From positions 1-64,000 of the forward strand of contig NZ_SLZQ01000004.1 in NCBI RefSeq assembly GCF_004342585.1: DNA of 64,000 nt. The letters run 5' to 3'. The stretch comes from Paucimonas lemoignei (GTDB lineage: Bacteria; Pseudomonadota; Gammaproteobacteria; Burkholderiales; Burkholderiaceae_D). A program made the translations under genes and the position numbers. This document shows positions 7,653 to 16,109 of this stretch, in pieces. Position 1 is the first letter of the stretch. The number at the start of each line of letters is the position of its first letter. The notes below the pieces were generated by a model. That model was not told where the DNA came from and did no database searches. It saw nothing but the letters and a program-made list of their open reading frames with translations.

Positions 7653-8690
7653 ATGCCCATAACCCCGCAAGAAGCCTTATTGCGCTGCATCGAGCACCGC
7701 GAGATTTTCCATGACGAGATGCTGTCGCTATTCCGCCAGATCATGAGCGGGGAAATGTCACCGGTGATGATCGCCGCACTGACCATGGGTTTGCGAGTGA
7801 AGAAAGAGACGGTCGGGGAAATCGCGGCAGCGGCCCAGGTCATGCGTGAATTCGCGACCAAGGTAGAAGTCACCAACCCGGACAAGCTGCTCGATATCGT
7901 CGGCACCGGCGGTGATGGCGCGCATACCTTCAATATTTCCACCACTGCCCTCTTCGCGGTGGCGGCGGCTGGCGGCCATGTCGCCAAGCACGGAGGACGC
8001 AGCGTGTCGTCTTCATCCGGCAGCGCCGATGCCATGGAAGCACTGGGCGCGCACATCAATCTCAAGCCTGAACAGGTAGCGCAATCGATCGAGCGCAGCG
8101 GCATCGGCTTCATGTTTGCACCGAACCATCATGCGGCCATGAAGCACGCCGCGCCGGTGCGCAAGGAACTGGGCGTGCGCACTATCTTCAATATCCTCGG
8201 GCCACTGACCAACCCGGCGGGCGCGGCCAATATCCTGATGGGCGTGTTCCATCCTGACCTGGTTGGCATCCAAGTGCGCGTGCTGCAACGCCTGGGAGCC
8301 AAGCGCGCCGTCGTCGTATGGGGGCGCGACAACCTGGATGAAGTCACGCTGGGCGCCGGCACCATGGTGGGCGAGCTGATCGATGGCGAAATCCGCGAAT
8401 ATGAAATTCATCCGGAAGACTTCGGCTTGCCGATGTCAGCAACCCGCAACCTGAAGGTCGCCAGCGCAGCCGAGTCGAAAATAAAAATGCTCGAAGCGCT
8501 CGATAACAAGCCGGGCCCGGTGCGCGACATCGTTGCTTTGAATGCCGGCACGGCGCTGTATGCAGCAGGCGTGGCATCATCCATTGCCGACGGCCTTGCC
8601 AAAGCCAAGGAAGCCCTGGCTTCCGGTGCGGCACGCGCCAAGATGGAAGAATTCGTGAAAGTCACACAAGAGCTCGCTCGCACAACCTGA
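7653..8690 (+). CDS. trpD: anthranilate phosphoribosyltransferase
   Basis: A 345-residue enzyme that joins anthranilate to phosphoribosyl pyrophosphate. The PRPP-binding [15 protein letters not shown] loop (about residue 82), the [15 protein letters not shown] loop, and the anthranilate-contacting [30 protein letters not shown] segment are all visible. The start is the ATG at 7653, behind CAGGAG; the in-frame upstream codons are not family-like. It follows the secreted-protein gene by about 60 bases and precedes trpC in the usual order. Confidence 0.96.
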   Translation: MPITPQEALLRCIEHREIFHDEMLSLFRQIMSGEMSPVMIAALTMGLRVKKETVGEIAAAAQVMREFATKVEVTNPDKLLDIVGTGGDGAHTFNISTTALFAVAAAGGHVAKHGGRSVSSSSGSADAMEALGAHINLKPEQVAQSIERSGIGFMFAPNHHAAMKHAAPVRKELGVRTIFNILGPLTNPAGAANILMGVFHPDLVGIQVRVLQRLGAKRAVVVWGRDNLDEVTLGAGTMVGELIDGEIREYEIHPEDFGLPMSATRNLKVASAAESKIKMLEALDNKPGPVRDIVALNAGTALYAAGVASSIADGLAKAKEALASGAARAKMEEFVKVTQELARTT

Positions 8691-8728
8691 ACCCGGTTCA
8701 CATCCAGCTCGTTTATTTTAATTAAGCC

Positions 8729-9529
8729 ATGTCCGATATTCTCGATAAAATTTTGGCGGTGAAGGCAGAAGAAGTTGCTGCCGCCAAGAAGTACCAGGAC
8801 TTCGCCAGCCTGCGGCGCGAAGTGGAAAACAATCAGCAATTGCGTGCCGAATTACGCGGCTTCGAGACAGCTTTGCGCGCCAAGATTGCCGCCGGGGGCG
8901 CCGGAGTCATCGCGGAAGTAAAAAAAGCATCGCCCTCCAAAGGCATCCTGCGGCCGAATTTCAATCCCGCCGAAATCGCGGCAACCTATGAAAAGCATGG
9001 CGCAGCTTGCCTCTCCGTGCTAACCGATGAGCAGTTTTTTCAAGGGAAGCCGGAATACCTGCAGCAAGCGCGCCAGGCTTGCGCGCTGCCGGTTCTGCGC
9101 AAGGATTTCATGATCGATCCCTATCAGGTCTATCAGGCCCGCGCGTGGGGCGCTGATTGCATTCTGCTGATTGTCGCAGCGCTCGACCATGGCTTGATGG
9201 CGGAGCTGGAAGCTTGCGCACTTGAATTGGGCATGAGCGTGCTGGTGGAAGTCCACGACGGCGCCGAACTGGATGCCGCGCTCAAGCTCAAGACGGCTCT
9301 GCTAGGCATCAACAACCGCAACCTGCGCACATTCGAAACGTCGTTGCAGACGACCATCGATTTCCTGCCGCGCATTCCAAGCGAGAAACTGGTGGTCACG
9401 GAATCCGGCATTATTGGACCAGACGACGTCAAGCGCATGCGTGACGCCGACGTCCATGCCTTCCTCGTGGGCGAGGCATTCATGCGCGCGCCCGATCCGG
9501 GACTGGAGTTGAGCCGCCTGTTCGGCTAA
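8729..9529 (+). CDS. trpC: indole-3-glycerol-phosphate synthase
   Basis: A 266-residue TIM barrel that closes the indole ring of CdRP to give indole-3-glycerol phosphate. Seen are the catalytic [10 protein letters not shown] strand, [18 protein letters not shown], the [26 protein letters not shown] region, [23 protein letters not shown], and the phosphate-binding VTESGI. It is a single-function enzyme, not fused to TrpF. It is the last trp gene here; trpF, trpB and trpA are not in the window, as is common in this order. Confidence 0.97.
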   Translation: MSDILDKILAVKAEEVAAAKKYQDFASLRREVENNQQLRAELRGFETALRAKIAAGGAGVIAEVKKASPSKGILRPNFNPAEIAATYEKHGAACLSVLTDEQFFQGKPEYLQQARQACALPVLRKDFMIDPYQVYQARAWGADCILLIVAALDHGLMAELEACALELGMSVLVEVHDGAELDAALKLKTALLGINNRNLRTFETSLQTTIDFLPRIPSEKLVVTESGIIGPDDVKRMRDADVHAFLVGEAFMRAPDPGLELSRLFG

Positions 9530-9556
9530 GCTCCGCTCCGCCCCGTTCTCGCCCTC

Positions 9557-11353
9557 TTACCGGCCGAGCCAGTCTGCGCGCAAGCGGGCTGCCGCGGCCG
9601 GTTTCATTTCCGTCGTCAGGCTGGCCTGTGGCGCATCATCGGCAGCCAGCACCGCTTCCACGCTAAACAACTCGTCGCGCCGGAAGGCGTGAATCGTCAC
9701 GGCGTCTCCAAGACGGAGCCTTCCGAGCAAACCATCGAGATTGGATGCATTAACGCGCAAGCCATCGATCGCCACCAGCACGTCGCCGGCTGACAATCCG
9801 GCACGATGCGCCGTACCGCCTTCATACACGCTCGCCAATTTGGCGTCATTGCCATCCTTGGCGATACGCGCACCGAGCGAAGGCTTGGTTTCCTTGCCGC
9901 TATCGGCCAGCATGACGCCAAACGGCGACAGGAGTTTTGCCAGCGGCAGATCGTCGGTGCCATGCACGAAGCGCCGCAAGGTGCGCTTGAGCGCCAGGCC
10001 GGTGACTTCATCGAACAGCGCTTCGACTTCGGCTTCGGTGACGCCGCGGCCGGATTCCGCGCCATCCTCGTAAAAATCGCGGCCATAACGCTGCCACAAG
10101 GCGCGCATCACGTCGTCCAGGGACTTCTTGCCTTTTGTCTGGGCGCGGATGGTAAGGTCCAGCGCCAGCCCGACCAGCGAGCCCTTGGTGTAGTAACTGA
10201 CGATGGCGTTGGGCGCGTTCTCATCCTGGCGGTAGTATTTGACCCAGGCATCGAAGCTCGATTGCGCCACGCTTTGCTTGGTACGGCCGCTGCCGCGCAG
10301 GACGCCATTGATAGTTTTCCCCAGCAGTCTGAAGTATTCCTTTTCATCGATCAGGCCGGCGCGCACCAGCATCAGGTCATCGTAATAACTGGTGAAGCCT
10401 TCGAACAGCCACAATAGCGTGGTGTAGTTTTCCACGCGCAGATCATAGGGCGCGAAGACTTCCGGCTTGATGCGCTTGACGTTCCAGGTATGGAAATACT
10501 CATGGCTACACAAGCCCAGGTAAGTGCGATAGCCATCGGTCATGTCCTTTTTGCCGATCACCGGCAAATCGTTGCGCGAGCAAATCAGCGCCGTCGACGC
10601 GCGGTGTTCCAGCCCGCCGTAACCATCGCCGACCGCCAGCGTCATGAAGACATAGCGTCGCATCGGTGCGTGCTGGCTCTTTGGCTCGAACAGGGCAATC
10701 TGCGCTTCGCACACCTTTTTCAAATCGTCGGCAAGCCGCTTCATGTCGAGATTGGGCACGCGGCCGGTGATTACGATATCGTGCGGCACGCCATGCGCCT
10801 TGAAGGTCGCCAAAGCGAAATTACCCATCTCAACCGGATGGTCGATGAGCTCATCGTAATTGGCTGCGACATAGGTGCCAAAGCCATAGCGCTTGGCTTT
10901 CAGTTCGGAAAGCGCAGTCGCCACGCGCCAGCTGCGGCAGACCTCATCATCCGGACGACGGATATCCACGATGTGCGGCACATTTTCCTGGCCGTCGACA
11001 CACAGGAATACGCTGCTGCCATTGAAGAAGCCATGGGTTTGATCGAGATGAGCGGCGCGCACCGACAAGTCCCAGGCATACACTTCATAATGTAACACCA
11101 GCGGGCCGGCCACCGGTGCGGCTTGCCAAGTGTGTTTGTCGATCTTATGCAAGGCGACGGCCTGCCCTTGCGATTCAGCGCGGATCTGGACGATATTGCG
11201 CGCGAATTCACGGATCATGTAACTGCCGGGTATCCAGGCGGGCAATGAAAAGATTTGCCCCTCTTTATCCGGAGCGGCGACCGTGACCGTCACATCAAAC
11301 AAATGTCCAGCCAGGTCTTTTGGCGTAATCGTGTAGAGGATATTTTTTTTCAT
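9557..11353 (-). CDS. M61-family metallopeptidase with C-terminal PDZ domain
   Basis: A 598-residue protein of the glycyl aminopeptidase (M61) family. The N-terminal beta domain is followed by the zinc-binding HEYFH (residues 284-288) and the downstream LFEGFTSYYDDL that carries the third ligand. A PDZ domain follows at about residues 480-560. I see no signal peptide, so it may be cytoplasmic. The physiological substrate is unknown; family members release N-terminal Gly or Ala. It lies behind the dsbC terminator and is probably its own unit. Confidence 0.9.
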   Translation of the reverse strand: MKKNILYTITPKDLAGHLFDVTVTVAAPDKEGQIFSLPAWIPGSYMIREFARNIVQIRAESQGQAVALHKIDKHTWQAAPVAGPLVLHYEVYAWDLSVRAAHLDQTHGFFNGSSVFLCVDGQENVPHIVDIRRPDDEVCRSWRVATALSELKAKRYGFGTYVAANYDELIDHPVEMGNFALATFKAHGVPHDIVITGRVPNLDMKRLADDLKKVCEAQIALFEPKSQHAPMRRYVFMTLAVGDGYGGLEHRASTALICSRNDLPVIGKKDMTDGYRTYLGLCSHEYFHTWNVKRIKPEVFAPYDLRVENYTTLLWLFEGFTSYYDDLMLVRAGLIDEKEYFRLLGKTINGVLRGSGRTKQSVAQSSFDAWVKYYRQDENAPNAIVSYYTKGSLVGLALDLTIRAQTKGKKSLDDVMRALWQRYGRDFYEDGAESGRGVTEAEVEALFDEVTGLALKRTLRRFVHGTDDLPLAKLLSPFGVMLADSGKETKPSLGARIAKDGNDAKLASVYEGGTAHRAGLSAGDVLVAIDGLRVNASNLDGLLGRLRLGDAVTIHAFRRDELFSVEAVLAADDAPQASLTTEMKPAAAARLRADWLGR

Positions 11354-11366
11354 GACAGGCGTCCCA

Positions 11367-11418
11367 AAGAAAAACCGCCATGGCGCGGAATCGAATCAGA
11401 TCCCGGGCGCCATGGCGG
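11367..11418 (-). terminator. intrinsic terminator after dsbC
   Basis: A perfect 12-base inverted repeat (CCGCCATGGCGC at 11375-11386, complement at 11407-11418) lies just downstream of dsbC on the minus strand. Reading along that strand it is followed by TTTTTCTTT. The loop is long (20 bases), and each arm contains a palindrome of its own. Confidence 0.75.
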
Positions 11419-11439
11419 CGAGCAGTCAAGACAACAGAT

Positions 11440-12165
11440 TTACTTGATCGTTGCCAGCTTGGCTTCAACCGTTTTCAGGTCGACGGCGCCCGGAATGCGC
11501 GAGCCATCGGCAAAGAAGATGGTCGGCGTACCGGTAATTTTCAGCTTTTGGCCCAGTTCGAAAATTTTCTCGTTCGGGTTGGTCAGGCAGCTCTCCGGCG
11601 CAGGAGCCTGCGCCTTCCCATTCAACATCCACTCATCCCAGGCCTTCGCCCGGTCGGGGCTGCACCAGATATTTTTCGATTTGACGCCGGAATCCTCGGA
11701 CAAGATGTTGTACATGAAGGTATAGACCGTCACGTTATCCATCTCTTGCAAGGTATGGCGGAAGCGCTTGCAATAACCGCAATTCGGATCTTCGAAGATG
11801 GCCATCACGCGCTTGCCATTCCCCTTGACCATCTTGAGGGCGGAATCGAAAGGCAGGTCGGAAAACTTGATCTTGGAAATTTCATCGGTGCGCGCCTTCG
11901 TATAATTCTGATACGTCGTGGTATCGATGATGTTACCGACGAAGAGGTATTGCGCCTTTTTGTCGGTATACAGGATGTCATTATTATTGGTGCGCACCTC
12001 GAACAAACCGGAATACGGCGTGCGGGTAACCGAGACCACCTTGGCGCGTTCGCCCAGGCGCGGCTCGATCAGCTTTTTCACCGCAGCCTCTTCCGCGCTT
12101 TGACCGACGGCTGATGTACAGGCTATGCTGAACAGGGCGACTGCTGCCAGTTTGATACTTTTCAT
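11440..12165 (-). CDS. dsbC: thiol:disulfide interchange protein DsbC
   Basis: A 241-residue periplasmic disulfide isomerase. A Sec signal peptide covers about residues 1-20. The N-terminal dimerisation domain comes next, then the thioredoxin-like domain with active site CGYC, in DPNCGYCKRF. Two further cysteines (in IWCSPDR and PESCLTNP) match the structural disulfide of DsbC. The start is the ATG at 12165, which opens the signal peptide. It lies 31 bases behind the FAD hydroxylase gene. Its recycling partner DsbD is not in the window; dsbB is at 22.7 kb. Confidence 0.94.
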   Translation of the reverse strand: MKSIKLAAVALFSIACTSAVGQSAEEAAVKKLIEPRLGERAKVVSVTRTPYSGLFEVRTNNNDILYTDKKAQYLFVGNIIDTTTYQNYTKARTDEISKIKFSDLPFDSALKMVKGNGKRVMAIFEDPNCGYCKRFRHTLQEMDNVTVYTFMYNILSEDSGVKSKNIWCSPDRAKAWDEWMLNGKAQAPAPESCLTNPNEKIFELGQKLKITGTPTIFFADGSRIPGAVDLKTVEAKLATIK

Positions 12166-12196
12166 GAAATTCCTAATCGATATGAGTGCACTGTCA

Positions 12197-13393
12197 TCAA
12201 GACTGACGGCCGAGCGCATGAGAGATTAGCTGCCTTTTTATGCCGGGCAAGCGATTCACCAAGTTTAATCCAAGATTGCGGGCGATGCGCAAAGGTTCGA
12301 AATTGCTGGAGAATAGCCGCTCCAGTCCATCGGTCGCCAATTGCATGAGCAAGATATCTTCTTTTCGTGCACGCGCATAGCGCGCCAGCACGCGGGCATC
12401 ACCGCAATCGCGCTGCACTTCACGGCCGGCCACGACTTTCAACAGCTCAGCGACGTCGCCAAATCCCAGGTTCATGCCATGCCCCGCCAGCGGGTGTACG
12501 ACATGCGCCGCATCGCCGATCAAGGCAACCCGCGGAGCGGTGATGGCGTGTGGACGGATCAGCGCCAGCGGAAAAGCCTTGACTGCCTGCGGCTCCAAAG
12601 GAGTCAGGCGGCCGAGCACGCTGCCGCAATAATGATCCAGCCGTTGCGCCAATTGCTCCAGCGGTTCGGACAACAAGCGCTGCGCCAGCACTTCCGGTGC
12701 CGACCATACCAGCGACACACGCTCGCCGGGCAAAGGCAACAAGGCGATGATACCTTCTTCCGAAGTAAACCATTGATAGGCCACGCCGCGATGGGGCTTT
12801 TCGCAGGCAAAATTGGTCACGACGGCGCGCTGGCCGTAAGAACGGTAATCCATGCCAATCTCGCATTGATGGCGCACCCACGAATGCGCGCCATCCGCGC
12901 CGACCAGCAAGGGAGCCTGGAGCGTGTCGCCATTCTCCAACGTGACACGGGCATAATCGGCGTCAGTTTCCAGGCGCACGGCACGCCCCTGAACCAGCTG
13001 GACGTTCGAGGCGAATTTCAGCGCCGCATCCAGCGCCTGGTTCAGGTTGGCATCTTCAATGATCCATGCCAGCTCGCCAACGCGCGCGCCGTAAGAATCG
13101 AATACCAGATGCCCGGCTTTTTCTGCGCCGTCACCGCGGATATCCATGGCATCGACGGCGGCAATGCGCTCGGGATGAAGGGCACCCCAGACTTTCACCG
13201 AAGATAGCAGCGTGCGGGCGACATGATTGATGGCATACACGCGCACATCCCATGGCGCATCCGCCGATCCTGAAGCAGGCGTAGCAGCACCGCACAGCAG
13301 ACTTACCCGCAGGCCGCTTTGTGCCAAGCCGAGGGCAGCCACCTTGCCGATAGCCCCGTTGCCGACAATACAAACATCGGTTTGCAATTCCAT
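12197..13393 (-). CDS. UbiH/UbiF/VisC-type FAD-dependent hydroxylase
   Basis: A 398-residue flavoprotein monooxygenase of the ubiquinone-biosynthesis hydroxylase family. The dinucleotide-binding CIVGNGAIGKVAALGLAQSG at the N-terminus, the DG motif GADGAHSWVR, and GDAAHVVHPLAGHGMNLGF near residue 300 are all present. It probably adds one ring hydroxyl to a ubiquinone precursor at the inner membrane. UbiH, UbiF, UbiI and UbiM are hard to separate by eye. The start follows from the FAD motif. It is transcribed ahead of dsbC. Confidence 0.9.
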   Translation of the reverse strand: MELQTDVCIVGNGAIGKVAALGLAQSGLRVSLLCGAATPASGSADAPWDVRVYAINHVARTLLSSVKVWGALHPERIAAVDAMDIRGDGAEKAGHLVFDSYGARVGELAWIIEDANLNQALDAALKFASNVQLVQGRAVRLETDADYARVTLENGDTLQAPLLVGADGAHSWVRHQCEIGMDYRSYGQRAVVTNFACEKPHRGVAYQWFTSEEGIIALLPLPGERVSLVWSAPEVLAQRLLSEPLEQLAQRLDHYCGSVLGRLTPLEPQAVKAFPLALIRPHAITAPRVALIGDAAHVVHPLAGHGMNLGFGDVAELLKVVAGREVQRDCGDARVLARYARARKEDILLMQLATDGLERLFSSNFEPLRIARNLGLNLVNRLPGIKRQLISHALGRQS

Positions 13394-13489
13394 GGTGTTA
13401 TGCGCCGTCGAAAAGTAGAAAAAATGAAGCTTCTTGGGCTCACATTATAGCGGGCGACACTTTTTTGCCCCATTTTTTCAAATCACTCT

Positions 13490-13517
13490 TTGCGGAAACA
13501 AATACATTTGCTATACT
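13490..13517 (+). promoter_or_regulatory. promoter of tRNA-Phe
   Basis: TTGCGG at 13490-13495 and TATACT at 13512-13517 are separated by 16 bases, and the -10 box ends 10 bases before the tRNA. Both boxes match the sigma-70 consensus well. Confidence 0.75.
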
Positions 13518-13527
13518 CGCAGGTCTT

Positions 13528-13603
13528 GGCCTGGTAGCTCAGTTGGTAGAGCAGAGGATTGAAAATCCTTGTGTCGGTGGTTCGATTCCGCCCCGGGCCA
13601 CCA
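13528..13603 (+). tRNA. tRNA-Phe (GAA)
   Basis: A 76-base cloverleaf. The acceptor stem GGCCTGG pairs with CCGGGCC (one U-G wobble), the D-arm is GCTC AGTTGGTA GAGC, the anticodon arm reads GGATTGAAAATCC with anticodon GAA, and the T-arm contains GGTTCGATTCC. The CCA end is encoded. It has its own promoter and terminator, so it is a single-gene unit. Confidence 0.97.
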
Positions 13604-13610
13604 AGAATTA

Positions 13611-13638
13611 AGGGCTTAGCTTCGGCTAAGCCCTTTTT
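13611..13638 (+). terminator. intrinsic terminator after tRNA-Phe
   Basis: AGGGCTTAGC and GCTAAGCCCT form a 10-base stem around a stable TTCG tetraloop, followed by a run of T. Confidence 0.93.
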
Positions 13639-14009
13639 CATTTCCAGTCATCCAATCGCACGCGAGCGATTTATGCATTGCGCCCTCGCCATGCACCGGC
13701 AGCGCTTTCACCAGCAGTTTTCCAGCGCCAACCACGCTACCCCGCCGAGCACCTAGCCTCGCGCATGCGTCACGTCATGTACTGGAGCCTTGCTCGCCCA
13801 TCTGATTCTGCGATGAACACTGCGGCCATGCTGATATATCGTTCATCCGGAAATACCGATCGAGAAATTTTTTGCACGAAGCTCCAATCGATAAGCTTCA
13901 GGGGGCCTATTCCAAATTCGCGTCATATCGGAACCTTTGCGACTGATTCCAGACATATTGACAAGAGAATTTTGTCAACATTCACATCAGTTTTTCCCAG
14001 GAGACTGAC
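13639..14009. other. non-coding stretch before the SDR gene, with a palindrome
   Basis: I see no convincing gene in these 370 bases; the open frames crossing it also overlap the SDR gene out of frame. Near its end lies the inverted repeat TTGACAA (13958-13964) and TTGTCAA (13972-13978) with a 7-base spacer, about 30 bases before the SDR start. That could be an operator or overlap a promoter -35 box. No good -10 box was found at the expected distance. Confidence 0.5.
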
Positions 14010-15005
14010 ATGGCATCGGAAGATTCATATCGTCAATCAGCGGAGACGACAGCAGAAGCGCAACGCCAGATCCAACTGGATTCCGATGCGCGTGAAAGCA
14101 AGCAATCATCAAAACAAAGCCCTTCCAGCGAAGGTGCAATCCAGGCAGGCTCTACCAAGCAACCGGAACCGCCATTCCCCAAGAAACATCTGGCCAAGCC
14201 TGGACTGGAATCCGAACTCGATCCGCCGCCCCGCTTCATGGCAAGCGACTATAAGGGCAGTGGGAAATTGCAGGGCATGGCCGCCATCGTGACCGGGGGC
14301 GATTCGGGAATCGGCCGCGCCGTTGCCGTCTTGTTTGCGCGCGAAGGCGCGGATGTGGCGGTACTCTATTTGAACGAGCATGGCGATGCTGAAGAGACGC
14401 GGCGCTGCATTGAAAAGGAAGGACGGCGCTGCTTGCTGATTTCGGGGGATGTGCGCGACCCGGCGTTTTGCAATGACGCCGTCAAAAAGACGGTGGATAC
14501 ATTCGGCAAGCTCGATGTGCTCGTCAATAACGCCGCTTTTCAGGAACACGCGTCTTCGCTGGAAGAGATTACGGATGAACATTTCGATATGACGATCCGC
14601 ACCAACCTCTACGGCTACTTCAATATGGCCAGGGCGGCGCTTCCACATTTGAAAACCGGCGCATCCATCATCAATACCGGTTCCGAAACCGGACTGTTCG
14701 GCAATCCCGTATTGCTGGACTATTCCGCCACTAAAGGCGCCATTCATGCCTTCACAAAGTCGTTGGCGGCAAACCTGATGTCGCGTGGAATTCGGGTCAA
14801 TGCCGTTGCTCCCGGCCCGGTGTGGACGCCATTGAATCCAGCCGACCAGTCGCCCGACAAGATCGCCCAATTCGGCGCTCACACGGGAATGAAACGTCCA
14901 GCCCAGCCTGAAGAAGTGTCGCCAGCCTACGTTTTCCTCGCCTCCCCTAGCTGCGCCAGCTACATTACAGGCATAATTCTTCCGGTAATCGGAAGCGTGG
15001 GATAG
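14010..15005 (+). CDS. SDR family oxidoreductase with hydrophilic N-terminal extension
   Basis: A 331-residue short-chain dehydrogenase. The NAD(P)-binding TGGDSGIGRAVAVLF starts at about residue 95, NNAAF is at about 175, and the catalytic set includes the Ser in INTGSE and Tyr-Lys in DYSATKGA. The roughly 80 residues before the Rossmann fold are polar and probably disordered, with many Gln, Ser, Lys and Pro. This build (extension plus SDR) resembles the YhdG/YghA/GSP39 group of stress-induced oxidoreductases. The substrate is unknown. CCAGGAG precedes the ATG. The gene stands alone; the palindrome upstream may regulate it. Confidence 0.88.
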   Translation: MASEDSYRQSAETTAEAQRQIQLDSDARESKQSSKQSPSSEGAIQAGSTKQPEPPFPKKHLAKPGLESELDPPPRFMASDYKGSGKLQGMAAIVTGGDSGIGRAVAVLFAREGADVAVLYLNEHGDAEETRRCIEKEGRRCLLISGDVRDPAFCNDAVKKTVDTFGKLDVLVNNAAFQEHASSLEEITDEHFDMTIRTNLYGYFNMARAALPHLKTGASIINTGSETGLFGNPVLLDYSATKGAIHAFTKSLAANLMSRGIRVNAVAPGPVWTPLNPADQSPDKIAQFGAHTGMKRPAQPEEVSPAYVFLASPSCASYITGIILPVIGSVG

Positions 15006-15351
15006 ACGTTGACGCAACACCGCGATATCGGCGGCCAGCCATTCAAGCTGGCTTGAATAACAACCTGGTTTGCCATGGCAGGCATCGTTCCTGCCTACGC
15101 AACGATGCCGCCAAGTTCAACTTGGGATATCGGGGCGATTTGCCAGAACTGCAATGGGCGATGGTGTTGCGTGAATCAATAACACAGCCGCGCCAACCAG
15201 CTTTGCAAGTTCTGGAGCATGCCAGCTTGTAACCAAATTGTTGTGCGAGCGTGTTAAATATTGTCAACGCATAATTAACAAACACCCGTCCCAAGTAATT
15301 CTTGGTAGATTACAAAATATCCGTTATTAGAATTAAAACAGAGGCAACTTT
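15006..15351. other. non-coding stretch with clustered inverted repeats
   Basis: No gene is supported here. Two adjacent dyads are seen: GGCATCGTT (15081-15089) with AACGATGCC (15101-15109), and the near-perfect palindrome CCAAGTT-C-AACTTGG (15111-15125). They may terminate the SDR transcript (no T-run is present) or act as regulator sites for the signalling cluster to the right. The last part carries the promoter of the response regulator. An 83-codon minus-strand frame (15043-15294) has no recognisable features. Confidence 0.5.
15302..15330 (+). promoter_or_regulatory. candidate promoter of the response regulator cluster
   Basis: TTGGTA (15302-15307) and TATTAG (15325-15330) have the ideal 17-base spacing and lie 22 bases before the response regulator ATG in an AT-rich stretch. 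Confidence 0.5.
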
Positions 15352-16041
15352 ATGCGTATCGCCGTACTGGACGATGATCACAGCCAGACTGACTTGGTAT
15401 GCCAGGTATTGAAATCGGCCGGCCATACTTGCCATCCTTTCCAGAGTGGGAAGGAAATGCTGAACCAGTTGCGTCGTGAAAGCTTCGACTTATTGATCAT
15501 TGATTGGCAAGTACCCGACCTCAGCGGCCCGGAGGTGCTGCAATGGGCACGGGAAAAGCTCAATCCGAATCTGCCCGTGCTGTTCATGACCAGCCGCTCG
15601 AGCGAAGATGACATCGTCGCCGGCCTGGCAGCAGGCGCCGACGATTACATGATCAAGCCAATCCGCCGGGGTGAATTGACTGCCCGGGTGCAAGCCTTGC
15701 TGCGGCGCGCCTATCCGAACCAGACCAGCGCCGAACAGATCCAGTTCGGACAATACGTCTTCGAGCCGCGCACGGGAAAGCTGACTGCTAATGGTCAGGC
15801 TATCGACGTCACCCAGAAGGAATTCGATCTGGCGCTGCTGTTTTTCCGCAATCTCGGCCGGCCGCTGTCGCGAGCCTACATCCTCGAAGCGGTGTGGTCG
15901 CGCGACGTGGATATTCCCTCCCGCACCATGGACACGCACGTCTCACGTGTGCGTAGCAAGCTACAGTTGCGCCCAGAAAATGGTTTTCGGCTGGCACCAG
16001 TGTATAGTTACGGTTATCGTCTAGAACAGATAACTGAATAA
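15352..16041 (+). CDS. OmpR/PhoB-family response regulator
   Basis: A 229-residue two-domain regulator. The receiver domain shows the acidic DDD pocket (residues 7-9), the phosphoacceptor Asp51 in LLIIDWQVPDLSG, the T/S switch in FMTSRS, and Lys in DYMIKPI. The winged-helix domain (about 130-228) ends with the PENGFRLAPVYSYGYRL strand typical of OmpR. GAGG precedes the ATG. It is the first gene of a three-gene cluster with a FecR-type protein and a CHASE2 kinase, which is its likely partner. Targets are unknown. Confidence 0.93.
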   Translation: MRIAVLDDDHSQTDLVCQVLKSAGHTCHPFQSGKEMLNQLRRESFDLLIIDWQVPDLSGPEVLQWAREKLNPNLPVLFMTSRSSEDDIVAGLAAGADDYMIKPIRRGELTARVQALLRRAYPNQTSAEQIQFGQYVFEPRTGKLTANGQAIDVTQKEFDLALLFFRNLGRPLSRAYILEAVWSRDVDIPSRTMDTHVSRVRSKLQLRPENGFRLAPVYSYGYRLEQITE

Positions 16042-16109
16042 CAGCGCTGACCGAACCCGCCCGGAGTCCAAACCCGACGGGTTTGAAAACACGCGCAGGG
16101 GGGAGCATC

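Noticed and set aside
13678-14292. 204-codon frame before and across the SDR start
   Set aside because: Overlaps the SDR gene out of frame and has no recognisable domain.
15043-15294. 83-codon minus-strand frame before the response regulator
   Set aside because: No ribosome site or family resemblance; it crosses strong inverted repeats typical of non-coding DNA.
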